Shown: positions 1 to 12,884, counted from the first letter of the stretch. The stretch is 64,000 nt of DNA from Antedon mediterranea (GCF_964355755.1 NC_092675.1:14151312-14215311), one strand, 5' to 3'. The notes: generated from the sequence alone by a model not told the origin. Numbers and translations: made by a program.

Positions 1-1637
1 TTTTCGAAAAAAACTTGTTTACATAAAGACACGAAAGTGCTTAGAATATCTTCAAATCGCATTTGGAAACGTTTTAGACCATTTTGTGATTTTCGAAAAA
101 ACTTGTTAACATAAAAACACGAAAGTGCTTAGAATAGCTTCAAATCGCATTTGGAAACGTTTTAGACCATTTTGTGATTTTCGAAAAAAATTGTTAACAT
201 AAAAACACCAAAGTGCTTAGAATCACATTATAAACCGTTTTAGACCATTTTGAGCATTTCGATAACAATTTTCACACAAAAACATCAAAGAGCACAAAAT
301 AGCTTAATATCGTATTTAAAAATGTTTTAGACCATTTTGAGCATTTAGATAAAACTTTTTCACACAAAACACCAAAGTGCTTAGAATAGCTTCAAATCGC
401 ATTTGGAGACGTTTTAGACCATTTTGTGATTTTTGAAAAAACTTGTTAACATAAAAACACCAATGTGCTTAGAATAGCTTCAAATCACATTTGGAGACGT
501 TTTAGACCATTTTGTGATTTTTGAAAAAACTTGTTAACATAAAAACACGAAAGTGCTTAGAATAGCTTCAAATCACATTTGGAGACGTTTTAGACCATTT
601 TGTGATTTTTGAAAAAACTTGTTAACATAAAAACACGAAAGTGCTTAGAATAGCTTCAAATCGCATTTGGAAACGTTTTAGACCATTTTGTGATTTTCGA
701 AAAAGATTGTTAACATAAAAACACCAAAGTGCTTAGAATCACATTATAAACCGTTTTAGACCATTTTGAGGATTTCGATAACAATTTTCACACAAAAACA
801 TCAAAGAGCACAAAATAGCTTAATATCGTATTTAAAAATGTTTTAGACCATTTTGAGCATTTTAGATAAAACTTTTTCACACAAAAAACCAAAGTGCTTA
901 GAATAGCTTCAAATCGAATTTGGAGACGGTTTAGACCATTTTGTGATTTTGAAAAAACTTGTTAACATAAAAACACCAAAGTGCTTAGAATAGCTTCAAA
1001 TCGCATTTGGAGACGTTTTAGACCATTTTGTGATTTTCGAAAAAACTTGTTAACATAAAAACACCAAAGTGCTTAGAATAGCTTCAAATCGTATTTGGAG
1101 ACGTTTTAGACCATTTTGAGATTTTCGAAAAAACTTGGTTACACAAAAACATCAAAGTGCTTAAAATCACATTATAAACCGTTTTAGACCATTTTGAACA
1201 TTTCGATAACACTTTTCACACAAAAACATCAAAGAGCACAAAATAGCTTAATATCGTATTTAAAAACGTTTTAGACCATTTTGAGCATTTCGACAAAACT
1301 TTTTCACACAAAACACCAAAGTGCTTAGAATAGCTTCAAATCGCATTTGGAGACGTTTTAGACCAATTTGTGCATTTCGATGAAACTTGATTACACAAAA
1401 ACATCAACGTGCTTAAAATCACATTATAAACCGTTTTAGACCATTTTGAGCATTTCGATAACACTTTTCACACAAAAACATCAAAGAGCACAAAATAGCT
1501 TAATATCGTATTTAAAAACGTTTTAGACCATTTTGAGCATTTAGACAAAACTTTTTCACACAAAACACCAAAGTGCTTAGAATAGCTTCAAATCGCATTT
1601 GGAGACGTTTTAGACCATTTTGTGCATTTCGATGAAA

Positions 1638-2143
1638 CTTGGTTACACAAAAACATCAAAGTGCTTAAAATCACATTATAAATCGTTTTAGACCATTTTG
1701 AGCATTTCGACAAAACTTTTTCACACAAAATACCAAAGGGCTTAGAATAGCTTCAAATCGCATTTGGAGACGTTTTAGACCATTTTGTGATTTTCGAAAA
1801 AACTTTTTAACATAAAAACACCAAAGTGCTTAGAATAGCTTCAAATCACATTTGGAGACGTTTTAGACCATTTTGTGATTTTCGAAAAAACTTGGTTACA
1901 CAAAAACATCAAAGTGCTTAAAATCACATTATAAATCGTTTTAGACCATTTTGAGCATTTCGACAAAACTTTTTCACACAAAATACCAAAGGGCTTAGAA
2001 TAGCTTCAAATCGCATTTGGAGACGTTTTAGACCATTTTGTGATTTTCGAAAAAACTTTTTAACATAAAAACACCAAAGTGCTTAGAATAGCTTCAAATC
2101 ACATTTGGAGACGTTTTAGACCATTTTGTGATTTTCGAAAAAA
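1638..2143. repeat. Tandem duplication, 253-bp period (three monomers)
   Basis: The rare string TACCAAAGGG starts at 1731 and again at 1984, an offset of 253 bp (78+87+88). Flanking sequence agrees at the same offset from the GGTTACACAAAAACATC segment to the next GATTTTCG segment. It is a local three-monomer duplication. Confidence 0.75.
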
Positions 2144-3600
2144 CTTGTTAACATAAAAACACGAAAGTGCTTAGAATAGCTTACAATCGCATTTGGAAAC
2201 GTTTTAGACCATTTTGTGATTTTCGAAAAAAATTGTTAACATAAAAACACCAAAGTGCTTAGAATCACATTATAAACCGTTTTAGACCATTTTGAGCATT
2301 TCGATAACAATTTTCACACAAAAACATCAAAGAGCACAAAATAGCTTAATATCGTATTTAAAAATGTTTTAGACCATTTTGAGCATTTAGATAAAACTTT
2401 TTCACACAAAACACCAAAGTGCTTAGAATAGCTTCGAATCGCATTTGGAGACGTTTTAGACCATTTTGTGATTTTTGAAAAAACTTGTTAACATAAAAAC
2501 ACCAAAGTGCTTAGAATAGCTTCAAATCACATTTGGAGACGTTTTAGACCATTTTGTGATTTTCGAAAAAACTTGTTAACATAAAAACACGAAAGTGCTT
2601 AGAATAGCTTCAAATCGCATTTGGAAACGTTTTAGACCATTTTGTGATTTTCGAAAAAACTTGTTAACATAAAAACACGAAAGTGCTTAGAATAGCTTCA
2701 AATCGCATTTGGAAACGTTTTAGACCATTTTGTGATTTTCGAAAAAAAATTGTTAACATAAAAACACCAAAGTGCTTAGAATCACATTATAAACCGTTTT
2801 AGACCATTTTGAGCATTTCGATAACAATTTTCACACAAAAACATCAAAGAGCACAAAATAGCTTAATATCGTATTTAAAAATGTTTTAGACCATTTTGAG
2901 AATTTAGATAAAACTTTTTCACACAAAACACCAAAGTGCTTAGAATAGCTTCAAATCACATTTGGAGACGTTTTAGACCATTTTGTGATTTTTGAAAAAA
3001 CTTGTTAACATAAAAACACCAATGTGCTTAGAATAGCTTCAAATCACATTTGGAGACGTTTTAGACCATTTTGTGATTTTTGAAAAAACTTGTTAACATA
3101 AAAACACGAAAGTGATTAGAATAGTTTCAAATCACATTTGGAGACGTTTTAGACCATTTTGTGATTTTTGAAAAAACTTGTTAACATAAAAACACGAAAG
3201 TGCTTAGAATAGCTTCAAATCGCATTTGGAAACGTTTTAGACCATTTTGTGATTTTCGAAAAAAATTGTTAACATAAAAACACCAAAGTGCTTAGAATCA
3301 CATTATAAACCGTTATAGACCATTTTGAGCATTTCGATAACAATTTTCACACAAAAACATCAAAGAGCACAAAATAGCTTAATATCGTATTTAAAAATGT
3401 TTTAGACCATTTTGAGCATTTAGATAAAACTTTTTCACACAAAACACCAAAGTGCTTAGAATAGCTTCAAATCACATTTGGAGACGTTTTAGACCATTTT
3501 GTGATTTTTGAAAAAACTTGTTAACATAAAAACACGAAAGTGCTTAGAATAGCTTCAAATCGCATTTGGAAACGTTTTAGACCATTTTGTGATTTTCGAA

Positions 3601-5313
3601 AAAGATTGTTAACATAAAAACACGAATGTGCTTAGAATCACATTATAAACCGTTTTAGACCATTTTGAGCATTTCGATAACAATTTTCACAGAAAAACAT
3701 CAAAGAGCACAAAATAGCTTAATATCGTATTTAAAAATGTTTTAGACCATTTTGAGCATTTGGATAAAACTTTTTCACACAAAACACCAAAGTGCTTAGA
3801 ATAGCTTCAAATCGCATTTGGAGACGGTTTAGACCATTTTGTGATTTTGAAAAAACTTGTTAACATAAAAACACCAAAGTGCTTAGAATAGCTTCAAATC
3901 GCATTTGGAGACGTTTTAGACCATTTTGTGATTTTCGAAAAAACTTGTTAACATAAAAACACCAAAGTGCTTAGAATAGCTTCAAATCGTATTTGGAGAC
4001 GTTTTAGACCATTTTGAGATTTTCGAAAAAACTTGGTTACACAAAAACATCAAAGTGCTTAAAATCACATTATAAACCGTTTTAGACCATTTTGAGCATT
4101 TCGATAACACTTTTCACACAAAAACATCAAAGAGCACAAAATAGCTTAATATCGTATTTAAAAACGTTTTAGACCATTTTGAGCATTTCGACAAAACTTT
4201 TTCACACAAAACACCAAAGTGCTTAGAATAGCTTGAAATCGCATTTGGAGACGTTTTAGAACATTTTGTGTTTTTCGAAAAAAACTGTTAACATAAAAAC
4301 ACCAAAGTGCTTAGAATAGCTTCAAATCGCATTTGGAGACGTTTTAGAACATTTTGTGTTTTTCGAAAAAACCTGTTAACATAAAAACACCAAAGTGCTT
4401 AGAATAGCTTCAAATCGCATTTGGAAACGTTTTAGACCATTTTGTGATTTTCGAAAAAGATTGTTAGCATAAAAACACGAATGTGCTTAGAATCACATTA
4501 TAAACCGTTTTAGACCATTTTGAGCATTTCGATAACAATTTTCACAGAAAAACATCAAAGAGCACAAAATAGCTTAATATCGTATTTAAAAATGTTTTAG
4601 ACCATTTTGAGCATTTGGATAAAACTTTTTCACACAAAACACCAAAGTGCTTAGAATAGCTTCAAATCGCATTTGGAGACGGTTTAGACCATTTTGTGAT
4701 TTTGAAAAAACTTGTTAACATAAAAACACCAAAGTGCTTAGAATAGCTTCAAATCGCATTTGGAGACGTTTTAGACCATTTTGTGATTTTCGAAAAAACT
4801 TGTTATTAACATAAAAACACCAAAGTGCTTAGAATAGCTTCAAATCGTATTTGGAGACGTTTTAGACCATTTTGAGATTTTCGAAAAAACTTGGTTACAC
4901 AAAAACATCAAAGTGCTTAAAATCACATTATAAACCGTTTTAGACCATTTTGAGCATTTCGATAACACTTTTCACACAAAAACATCAAAGAGCACAAAAT
5001 AGCTTAATATCGTATTTAAAAACGTTTTAGACCATTTTGAGCATTTCGACAAAACTTTTTCACACAAAACACCAAAGTGCTTAGAATAGCTTGAAATCGC
5101 ATTTGGAGACGTTTTAGAACATTTTGTGTTTTTCGAAAAAAACTGTTAACATAAAAACACCAAAGTGCTTAGAATAGCTTCAAATCGCATTTGGAGACGT
5201 TTTAGAACATTTTGTGTTTTTCGAAAAAACCTGTTAACATAAAAACACCAAAGTGCTTAGAATAGCTTCAAATCGCATTTGGAAACGTTTTAGACCATTT
5301 TGTGATTTTCGAA
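3601..5313. repeat. Tandem duplication, 855-bp period (about ten monomers)
   Basis: Private variants recur at a fixed offset. AAAGATTGTT followed by CACGAATGTG starts at 3601 and 4456, and the AGAAAAACATC variant is at 3691 and 4546; both offsets are 855 bp. The second copy has a 3-bp insertion near 4804 (TGTTATTAAC). After it the offset becomes 858, as shown by the TTGAAATCGCATTTG variant near 4233 and 5091. This is two copies of a roughly ten-monomer unit. Confidence 0.8.
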
Positions 5314-8300
5314 AAAAATTGTTAACATAAAAACACCAAAGTGCTTAGAATCACATTATAAACCGTTATAGACCATTTTGAGCATTTCGATAACAATTTT
5401 CACACAAAAACATCAAAGAGCACAAAATAGCTTAATATCGTATTTAAAAACGTTTTAGACCATTTTGAGCATTTCGACAAAACTTGTTAACATAAAAACA
5501 CCAAAGTGCTTAGAATAGCTTCAAATCGCATTTGGAGACGTTTTAGACCATTTTGTGATTTTTGAAAAAACTTGTTAACATAAAAACACCAAAGTGCTTA
5601 GAATAGCTTCAAATCACATTTGGAGACGTTTTAGACCATTTTGTGATTTTCGAAAAAACTTGTTAACATAAAAACACGAAAGTGCTTAGAATAGCTTCAA
5701 ATCACATTTGGAGACGTTTTAGACCATTTTGTGATTTTTGAAAAAACTTGTTAACATAAAAACACGAAAGTGCTTAGAATAGCTTCAAATCGCATTTGGA
5801 AACGTTTTAGACCATTTTGTGATTTTCGAAAAAGATTGTTACAATAAAAACACCAAAGTGCTTAGAATCACATTATAAACCGTTTTAGACCATTTTGAGC
5901 ATTTCGATAACAATTTTCACACAAAAACATCAAAGAGCACAAAATAGCTTAATATCGTATTTAAAAATGTTTTAGACCATTTTGAGCATTTAGGTAAAAC
6001 TTTTTCACACAAAACACCAAAGTGCTTAGAATAGATTCAAATCGCATTTGGAGACGGTTTAGACCATTTTGTGATTTTGAAAAAACTTGTTAACATAAAA
6101 ACACCAAAGTGCTTAGAATAGCTTCAAATCGCATTTGGAGACGTTTTAGACCATTTTGTGATTTTCGAAAAAACTTGTTAACATAAAAACACCAAAGTGC
6201 TTAGAATAGCTTCAAATCGTATTTGGAGACGTTTTAGACCATTTTGAGATTTTCGAAAAAACTTGGTTACACAAAAACATCAAAGTGCTTAAAATCACAT
6301 TATAAACCGTTTTAGACCATTTTGAGCATTTCGATAACACTTTTCACACAAAAACATCAAAGAGCACAAAATAGCTTAATATCGTATTTAAAAACGTTTT
6401 AGACCATTTTGAGCATTTCGACAAAACTTTTCACACAAAACACCAAAGTGCTTAGAATAGCTTCAAATCGCATTTGGAGACGTTTTAGACCAATTTGTGC
6501 ATTTCGATGAAACTTGATTACACACAAAAACATCAAAGTGCTTAAAATCACATTATAAACCGTTTTAGACCATTTTGAGCATTTCGATAACACTTTTCAC
6601 ACAAAAATATCAAAGAGCACAAAATAGCTTAATATCGTATTTAAAAACGTTTTAGACCATTTTGAGCATTTAGACAAAACTTTTTCACACAAAACACCAA
6701 AGTGCTTAGAATAGCTTCAAATCGCATTTGGAGACGTTTTAGACCATTTTGTGCATTTCGATGAAACTTGGTTACACAAAAACATCAAAGTGCTTAAAAT
6801 CACATTATAAATCGTTTTAGACCATTTTGAGCATTTCGACAAAACTTTTTCACACAAAATACCAAAGTGCTTAGAATAGCTTCAAATCGCATTTGGAGAC
6901 GTTTTAGACCATTTTGTGATTTTCGAAAAAACTTTTTAACATAAAAACACCAAAGTGCTTAGAATAGCTTCAAATCACATTTGGAGACGTTTTAGACCAT
7001 TTTGTGATTTTCGAAAAAACTTGTTAACATAAAAACACGAAAGTGCTTAGAATAGCTTCAAATCGCATTTGGAAACGTTTTAGACCATTTTGTGATTTTC
7101 GAAAAAAATTGTTAACATAAAAACACAAAAGTGCTTAGAATCACATTATAAACCGTTTTAGACCATTTTGAGCATTTCGATAACAATTTTCACACAAAAA
7201 CATCAAAGAGCACAAAATAGCTTAATATCGTATTTAAAAATGTTTTAGACCATTTTGAGCATTTAGATAAAACTTTTTCACACAAAACACCAAAGTGCTT
7301 AGAATAGCTTCAAATCGCATTTGGAGACGTTTTAGACCATTTTGTGATTTTTGAAAAAACTTGTAAACATAAAAACACCAAAGTGCTTAGAATAGCTTCA
7401 AATCACATTTGGAGACGTTTTAGACCATTTTGTGATTTTCGAAAAAAACTTGTTTACATAAAGACACGAAAGTGCTTAGAATATCTTCAAATCGCATTTG
7501 GAAACGTTTTAGACCATTTTGTGATTTTCGAAAAAACTTGTTAACATAAAAACACGAAAGTGCTTAGAATAGCTTCAAATCGCATTTGGAAACGTTTTAG
7601 ACCATTTTGTGATTTTCGAAAAAAATTGTTAACATAAAAACACCAAAGTGCTTAGAATCACATTATAAACCGTTTTAGACCATTTTGAGCATTTCGATAA
7701 CAATTTTCACACAAAAACATCAAAGAGCACAAAATAGCTTAATATCGTATTTAAAAATGTTTTAGACCATTTTGAGCATTTAGATAAAACTTTTTCACAC
7801 AAAACACCAAAGTGCTTAGAATAGCTTCAAATCGCATTTGGAGACGTTTTAGACCATTTTGTGATTTTTGAAAAAACTTGTTAACATAAAAACACCAATG
7901 TGCTTAGAATAGCTTCAAATCACATTTGGAGACGTTTTAGACCATTTTGTGATTTTTGAAAAAACTTGTTAACATAAAAACACGAAAGTGCTTAGAATAG
8001 CTTCAAATCACATTTGGAGACGTTTTAGACCATTTTGTGATTTTTGAAAAAACTTGTTAACATAAAAACACGAAAGTGCTTAGAATAGCTTCAAATCGCA
8101 TTTGGAAACGTTTTAGACCATTTTGTGATTTTCGAAAAAGATTGTTAACATAAAAACACCAAAGTGCTTAGAATCACATTATAAACCGTTTTAGACCATT
8201 TTGAGGATTTCGATAACAATTTTCACACAAAAACATCAAAGAGCACAAAATAGCTTAATATCGTATTTAAAAATGTTTTAGACCATTTTGAGCATTTTAG

Positions 8301-9290
8301 ATAAAACTTTTTCACACAAAAAACCAAAGTGCTTAGAATAGCTTCAAATCGCATTTGGAGACGGTTTAGACCATTTTGTGATTTTGAAAAAACTTGTTAA
8401 CATAAAAACACCAAAGTGCTTAGAATAGCTTCAAATCGCATTTTAGACCATTTTGTGATTTTCGAAAAAACTTGTTAACATAAAAACACAAAAGTGCTTA
8501 GAATAGCTTCAAATCGTATTTGGAGACGTTTTAGACCATTTTGAGATTTTCGAAAAAACTTGGTTACACAAAAACATCAAAGTGCTTAAAATCACATTAT
8601 AAACCGTTTTAGACCATTTTGAGCATTTCGATAACACTTTTCACACAAAAACATCAAAGAGCACAAAATAGCTTAATATCGTATTTAAAAACGTTTTAGA
8701 CCATTTTGAGCATTTCGACAAAACTTTTTCACACAAAACACCAAAGTGCTTAGAATAGCTTCAAATCGAATTTGGAGACGTTTTAGACCAATTTGTGCAT
8801 TTCGATGAAACTTGATTACACACAAAAACATCAAAGGGCTTAAAATCACATTATAAACCGTTTTAGACCATTTTGAGCATTTCGATAACACTTTTCACAC
8901 AAAAACATCAAAGAGCACAAAATAGCTTAATATCGTATTTAAAAACGTTTTAGACCATTTTGAGCATTTAGACAAAACTTTTTCACACAAAACACCAAAG
9001 TGCTTAGAATAGCTTCAAATCGCATTTGGAGACATTTTAGACCATTTTGTGCATTTCGATGAAACTTGGTTACACAAAAACATCAAAGTGCTTAAAATCA
9101 CATTATAAATCGTTTTAGACCATTTTGAGCATTTCGACAAAACTTTTTCACACAAAATACCAAAGTGCTTAGAATAGCTTCAAATCGCATTTGGAGACGT
9201 TTTAGACCATTTTGTGATTTTCGAAAAAAACTTTTTAACATAAAAACACCAAAGTGCTTAGAATAGCTTCAAATCACATTTGGAGACGTT

Positions 9291-12200
9291 TTAGACCATA
9301 AGTGCTTAGAATCACATTATAAACCGTTTTAGACCATTTTGAGCATTTCGATAACAATTTTCACACAAAAACATCAAAGAGCACAAAATAGCTTAATATC
9401 GTATTTAAAAATGTTTTAGACCATTTTGAGCATTTAGATAAAACTTTTTCACACAAAACACCAAAGTGCTTAGAATAGCTTCAAATCGCATTTGGAGACG
9501 TTTTAGACCAATTTGTGATTTTTCAAAAAACTTGTTAACATAAAAAAACCAAAGTGCTTAGAATAGCTTTAAATCACATTTGGAGACGTTTTAGACCATT
9601 TTGTGATTTTGAACAAACTTGTTAACATAAAAACACAAAAGTGCTTAGAATAGCTTCAAATCGCATTTGGAGACGTTTTAGACCATTTTGTGATTTTCGA
9701 AAAAACTTGTTAACATAAAAACACCAAAGTGCTTAGAATAGCTTCAAATCGTATTTGGAGACGTTTTAGACCATTTTGAGATTTTTGAAAAAACTTGGTT
9801 ACACAAAAACATCAAAGTGCTTAAAATCACATTATAAACCGTTTTAGACCATTTTGAGCATTTCGGTAACACTTTTCACACAAAAACATCAAAGAGCACA
9901 AAATAGCTTAATATCGTATTTAAAAACGTTTTAGACCATTTTGAGCATTTAGACAAAACTTTTTCACACAAAACACCAAAGTGCTTAGAATAGCTTCAAA
10001 TCGCATTTGGAGACGTTTTAGACCATTTTGTGCATTTCGATGAAACTTGGTTACACAAAAACATCAAAGTGCTTAAAATCACATTACAAATCGTTTTAGA
10101 CCATTTTGAGCATTTCGACAAAACTTTTTCACACAAAATACCAAAGTGCTTAGAATAGCTTCAAATCGCATTTGGAGACGTTTTAGACCATTTTGTGATT
10201 TTCGAAAAAACTTTTTAACATAAAAACACCAAAGTGCTTAGAATAGCTTCAAATCACATTTGGAGACGTTTTAGACCATAAGTGCTTAGAATCACATTAT
10301 AAACCGTTTTAGACCATTTTGAGCATTTCGATAACAATTTTCTCACAAAAACATCAAAGAGCACAAAATAGCTTAATATCGTATTTAAAAATGTTTTAGA
10401 CCATTTTGAGCATTTAGATAAAACTTTTTCACACAAAACACCAAAGTGCTTAGAATAGCTTCAAATCGCATTTGGAGACGTTTTAGACCATTTTGTGATT
10501 TTTGAAAAAACTTGTTAACATAAAAACACCAAAGTGCTTAGAATAGCTTCAAATCACATTTGGAGACGTTTTAGACCATTTTGAGATTTTCGAAAAAACT
10601 TGTTAACATAAAAACACGAAAGTGCTTAGAATAGCTTCAAATCGCATTTGGAAACGTTTTAGACCATTTAGTGATTTTCGAAAAAACTTGTTAACATAAA
10701 AACACGAAAGTGCTTAGAATAGCTTCAAATCGCATTTGGAAACGTTTTAGACCATTTTGTGATTTTCGAAAAAAATTGTTAACATAAAAACACCAAAGTG
10801 TTTAGAATAGCTTCAAATCGCATTTGGAGACGTTTTAGACCAATTTGTGATTTTCGAAAAAACTTATCAACATAAAAACACCAAAGGGTTTAGAATAGCT
10901 TCAAATCGCATTTGGAGACGTTTTAGACCATTTTGTGATTTTCGAAAAAACTTGTTAACATAAAAACACGAAAGAGCTTAGAATAGCTTCAAATCGCATT
11001 TGGAAACGTTTTAGACCATTTTGTGATTTTCGAAAAAACTTGTTAACATAAAAACATCAAAGTGCTTAAAATCACATTATAAACCGTTTTAGACCATTTT
11101 GAGCATTTCGGTAACACTTTTCACACAAAAACATCAAAGAGCACAAAATAGCTTAATATCGTATTTAAAAACGTTTTAGACCATTTTGAGCATTTAGACA
11201 ATACTTTTTCCCACAAAACACCAAAGTGCTTAGAATAGCTTCAAATCGCATTTGGAGACGTTTTAGACCATTTTGTGCATTTCGATGAAACTTGGTTACA
11301 CAAAAACATCAAAGTGCTTAAAATCACATTACAAATCGTTTTAGACCATTTTGAGCATTTCGACAAAACTTTTTCACACAAAATACCAAAGTGCTTAGAA
11401 TAGCTTCAAATCTTAAAAACTTTTTAACATAAAAACACCAAAGTGCTTAGAATAGCTTCAAATCACATTTGGAGACGTTTTAGACCATAAGTGCTTAGAA
11501 TCACATTATAAACCGTTTTAGACCATTTTGAGCATTTCGATAACAATTTTCACACAAAAACATCAAAGAGCACAAAATAGCTTAATATCGTATTTAAAAA
11601 TGTTTTAGACCATTTTGAGCATTTAGATAAAACTTTTTCACACAAAACACCAAAGTGCTTAGAATAGCTTCAAATCGCATTTGGAGACGTTTTAGACCAT
11701 TTTGTGATTTTTGAAAAAACTTGTTAACATAAAAACACCAAAGTGCTTAGAATAGCTTCAAATCACATTTGGAGACGTTTTAGACCATTTTGAGATTTTC
11801 GAAAAAACTTGTTAACATAAAAACACGAAAGTGCTTAGAATAGCTTCAAATCGCATTTGGAAACGTTTTAGACCATTTAGTGATTTTCGAAAAAACTTGT
11901 TAACATAAAAACACGAAAGTGCTTAGAATAGCTTCAAATCGCATTTGGAAACGTTTTAGACCATTTTGTGATTTTCGAAAAAGATTGTTAACATAAAAAC
12001 ACCAAAGTGCTTAGAATCACAATATAAACCGTTTTAGACCATTTTGAGCATTTCGATAACAATTTTCACACAAAAACATCAAAGAGCACAAAATAGCTTA
12101 ATATCGTATTTAAAAATGTTTTAGACCATTTTGAGCATTTAGATAAAACTTTTTCACACAAAACACCAAAGTGCTTAGAATAGCTTCAAATCGCATTTGG

Positions 12201-12300
12201 AGACGGTTTAGACCATTTTGTGATTTTGAAAAAACTTGTTAACATAAAAACACCAAAGTGCTTAGAATAGCTTCAAATCACATTTGGAGACGTTTTAGAC
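9291..12300. repeat. Higher-order repeat block with 980-bp and 1245-bp spacings
   Basis: A deletion scar reading TTAGACCATAAGTGC starts at 9291, 10271 and 11480. The variant TTTCGGTAAC is at 9861 and 11106 (offset 1245), and GACCATTTAG is at 10662 and 11871 (offset 1209). The change from 1245 to 1209 is explained by a 36-bp deletion near 11413, where CAAATC runs directly into TTAAAAACTTTT. The block is thus an approximately 1245-bp duplication with a later deletion in the second copy. Confidence 0.75.
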
Positions 12301-12329
12301 CATTTTGTGATTTTCGAAAAAACTTGTTA

Positions 12330-12333
12330 ACAT
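12330..12333. repeat. Target site duplication, left copy (ACAT)
   Basis: The last four satellite bases before the 5' LTR are ACAT. The same four bases follow the 3' LTR at 18434-18437. Removing the element and one ACAT restores the normal monomer string CTTGTTAACATAAAAACACC. A 4-bp duplication is compatible with Ty3/gypsy integrases, which usually give 4 to 6 bp. Confidence 0.9.
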
Positions 12334-12619
12334 TGTTACGTGTGACGAGAGTCAGGTGTCACATGTCGCATGCAAATGAATCAAGTCGTCGGTGGTCAAG
12401 TGGACGAATCAGAATGGAGCATGGTGGTGCGCGGTATTTTGGAAAGCTGTGCTGGGTGTGTGTTACAAAGAGGGGAGTGACTCAAGAGACAGGGCCAGCT
12501 AAGGACGCTTGCGGTTAGAACTGTGCTTGATACTGGAAGCAAGGCAGGACGATAAGAATAAGAAGGTTGTGATGTGTACAGATGGCCAGGCAAACCAACC
12601 ACTTGGTATCATACGTATC

Positions 12620-12625
12620 TATAAT
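12620..12625 (+). promoter_or_regulatory. Possible TATA box of the LTR promoter
   Basis: TATAAT lies 40 bases upstream of the AATAAA signal in the same LTR. This fits a layout with transcription starting at about 12645-12655 and a short R region. The placement is inferred; many LTR elements lack a TATA box. Confidence 0.35.
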
Positions 12626-12659
12626 TGTGTTGTTATGTATTTTGTGCTTCGTGAAAGGA

Positions 12660-12665
12660 AATAAA
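12660..12665 (+). promoter_or_regulatory. AATAAA signal in 5' LTR
   Basis: AATAAA occurs within GGAAATAAATGG. Its twin in the 3' LTR, at 18317-18322, is the one expected to direct polyadenylation of the element RNA. Confidence 0.5.
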
Positions 12666-12781
12666 TGGAGCTCGTGCTCTTTGCATAATACTCTGAGTGT
12701 CGACTATTGTTTGTTCCAAGCCTCGTTGTTGCTATTTATTTAGGTATTTCGGCCTAGGCCAAAAGTGGTCGTAACAGAAAT

Positions 12782-12798
12782 TGGGGGCTCGTCCGGGA
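12782..12798 (+). promoter_or_regulatory. Primer binding site, tRNA-Pro type
   Basis: TGGGGGCTCGTCCGGGA begins 5 nt after the 5' LTR. It is the complement of a tRNA-Pro 3' end (including CCA) and equals the first 17 nt of the well-known murine gammaretrovirus tRNA-Pro primer site. Minus-strand DNA synthesis would start here. The rest of the leader, to 12884, is non-coding and includes a T-run at 12861-12869. Confidence 0.85.
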
Positions 12799-12884
12799 AA
12801 ACCGGAGTTATCAGACTCACTCGGGGTTTGGAACAAACAATCACTGCTACACTATTGTAATTTTTTTTTAACCATTTGTTTATA

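Larger units (their letters stand above)
1..12333. repeat. Satellite array, left block (about 88-bp monomers)
   Basis: Tandem AT-rich satellite, about 30% GC in a counted monomer. Almost every monomer carries the anchor TTTTAGACCATTTTG. The first anchors start at 72, 160, 238, 325, 412, 500, 588, 676, 754, 841, 929 and 1016, giving spacings of 88, 78 and 87 bp. The 88-bp form carries GAAAAAACTTGTTAACAT and the head CAAATCGCATTTGGAGACG or a variant. The 78-bp form has the shorter head AATCACATTATAAACCG. The 87-bp form has the head AATATCGTATTTAAAAAYG and the tail CTTTTTCACACAAAAC. No gene is present; short open frames here are by-products of the repeat. The block ends at the ACAT target site of the retrotransposon. 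Monomer identity is high but uneven, with local higher-order duplications listed separately. Confidence 0.97.
12334..12776 (+). repeat. 5' LTR (443 bp)
   Basis: It begins TGTTACGTG and ends GTCGTAACA, with the 6-bp terminal inverted repeat TGTTAC/GTAACA. It matches the 3' LTR (17991-18433) base for base as far as I can read. It contains a TATA-like string at 12620, AATAAA at 12660-12665 and an octamer-like ATGCAAAT at 12370. The U3-R-U5 boundaries cannot be fixed from sequence alone. Confidence 0.95.

Noticed and set aside
7344-7544. Plus-strand open frame of 66 codons within satellite
   Set aside because: It consists only of monomer sequence, with no start context or conserved product.
6399-10436. 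Short minus-strand open frames of 60-68 codons (6399-6593, 8685-8891, 10254-10436; similar ones at 34272 and 42529)
   Set aside because: They all translate the same satellite monomers, drift with each indel, and show no conserved frame. They are by-products of repeat composition.
1-12333. Pol III B-box-like string GCTTCAAATCG in many 88-bp monomers, suggesting a tRNA-derived SINE origin
   Set aside because: It matches about 9 of 11 B-box positions, but no A box lies at a suitable distance and nothing folds as a tRNA.
12258-12602. Open frames across the satellite/LTR junction and in the LTR (also 17990-18259)
   Set aside because: One is a chimera of satellite and LTR. The rest are repeated identically in both LTRs on both strands, with no known domain.
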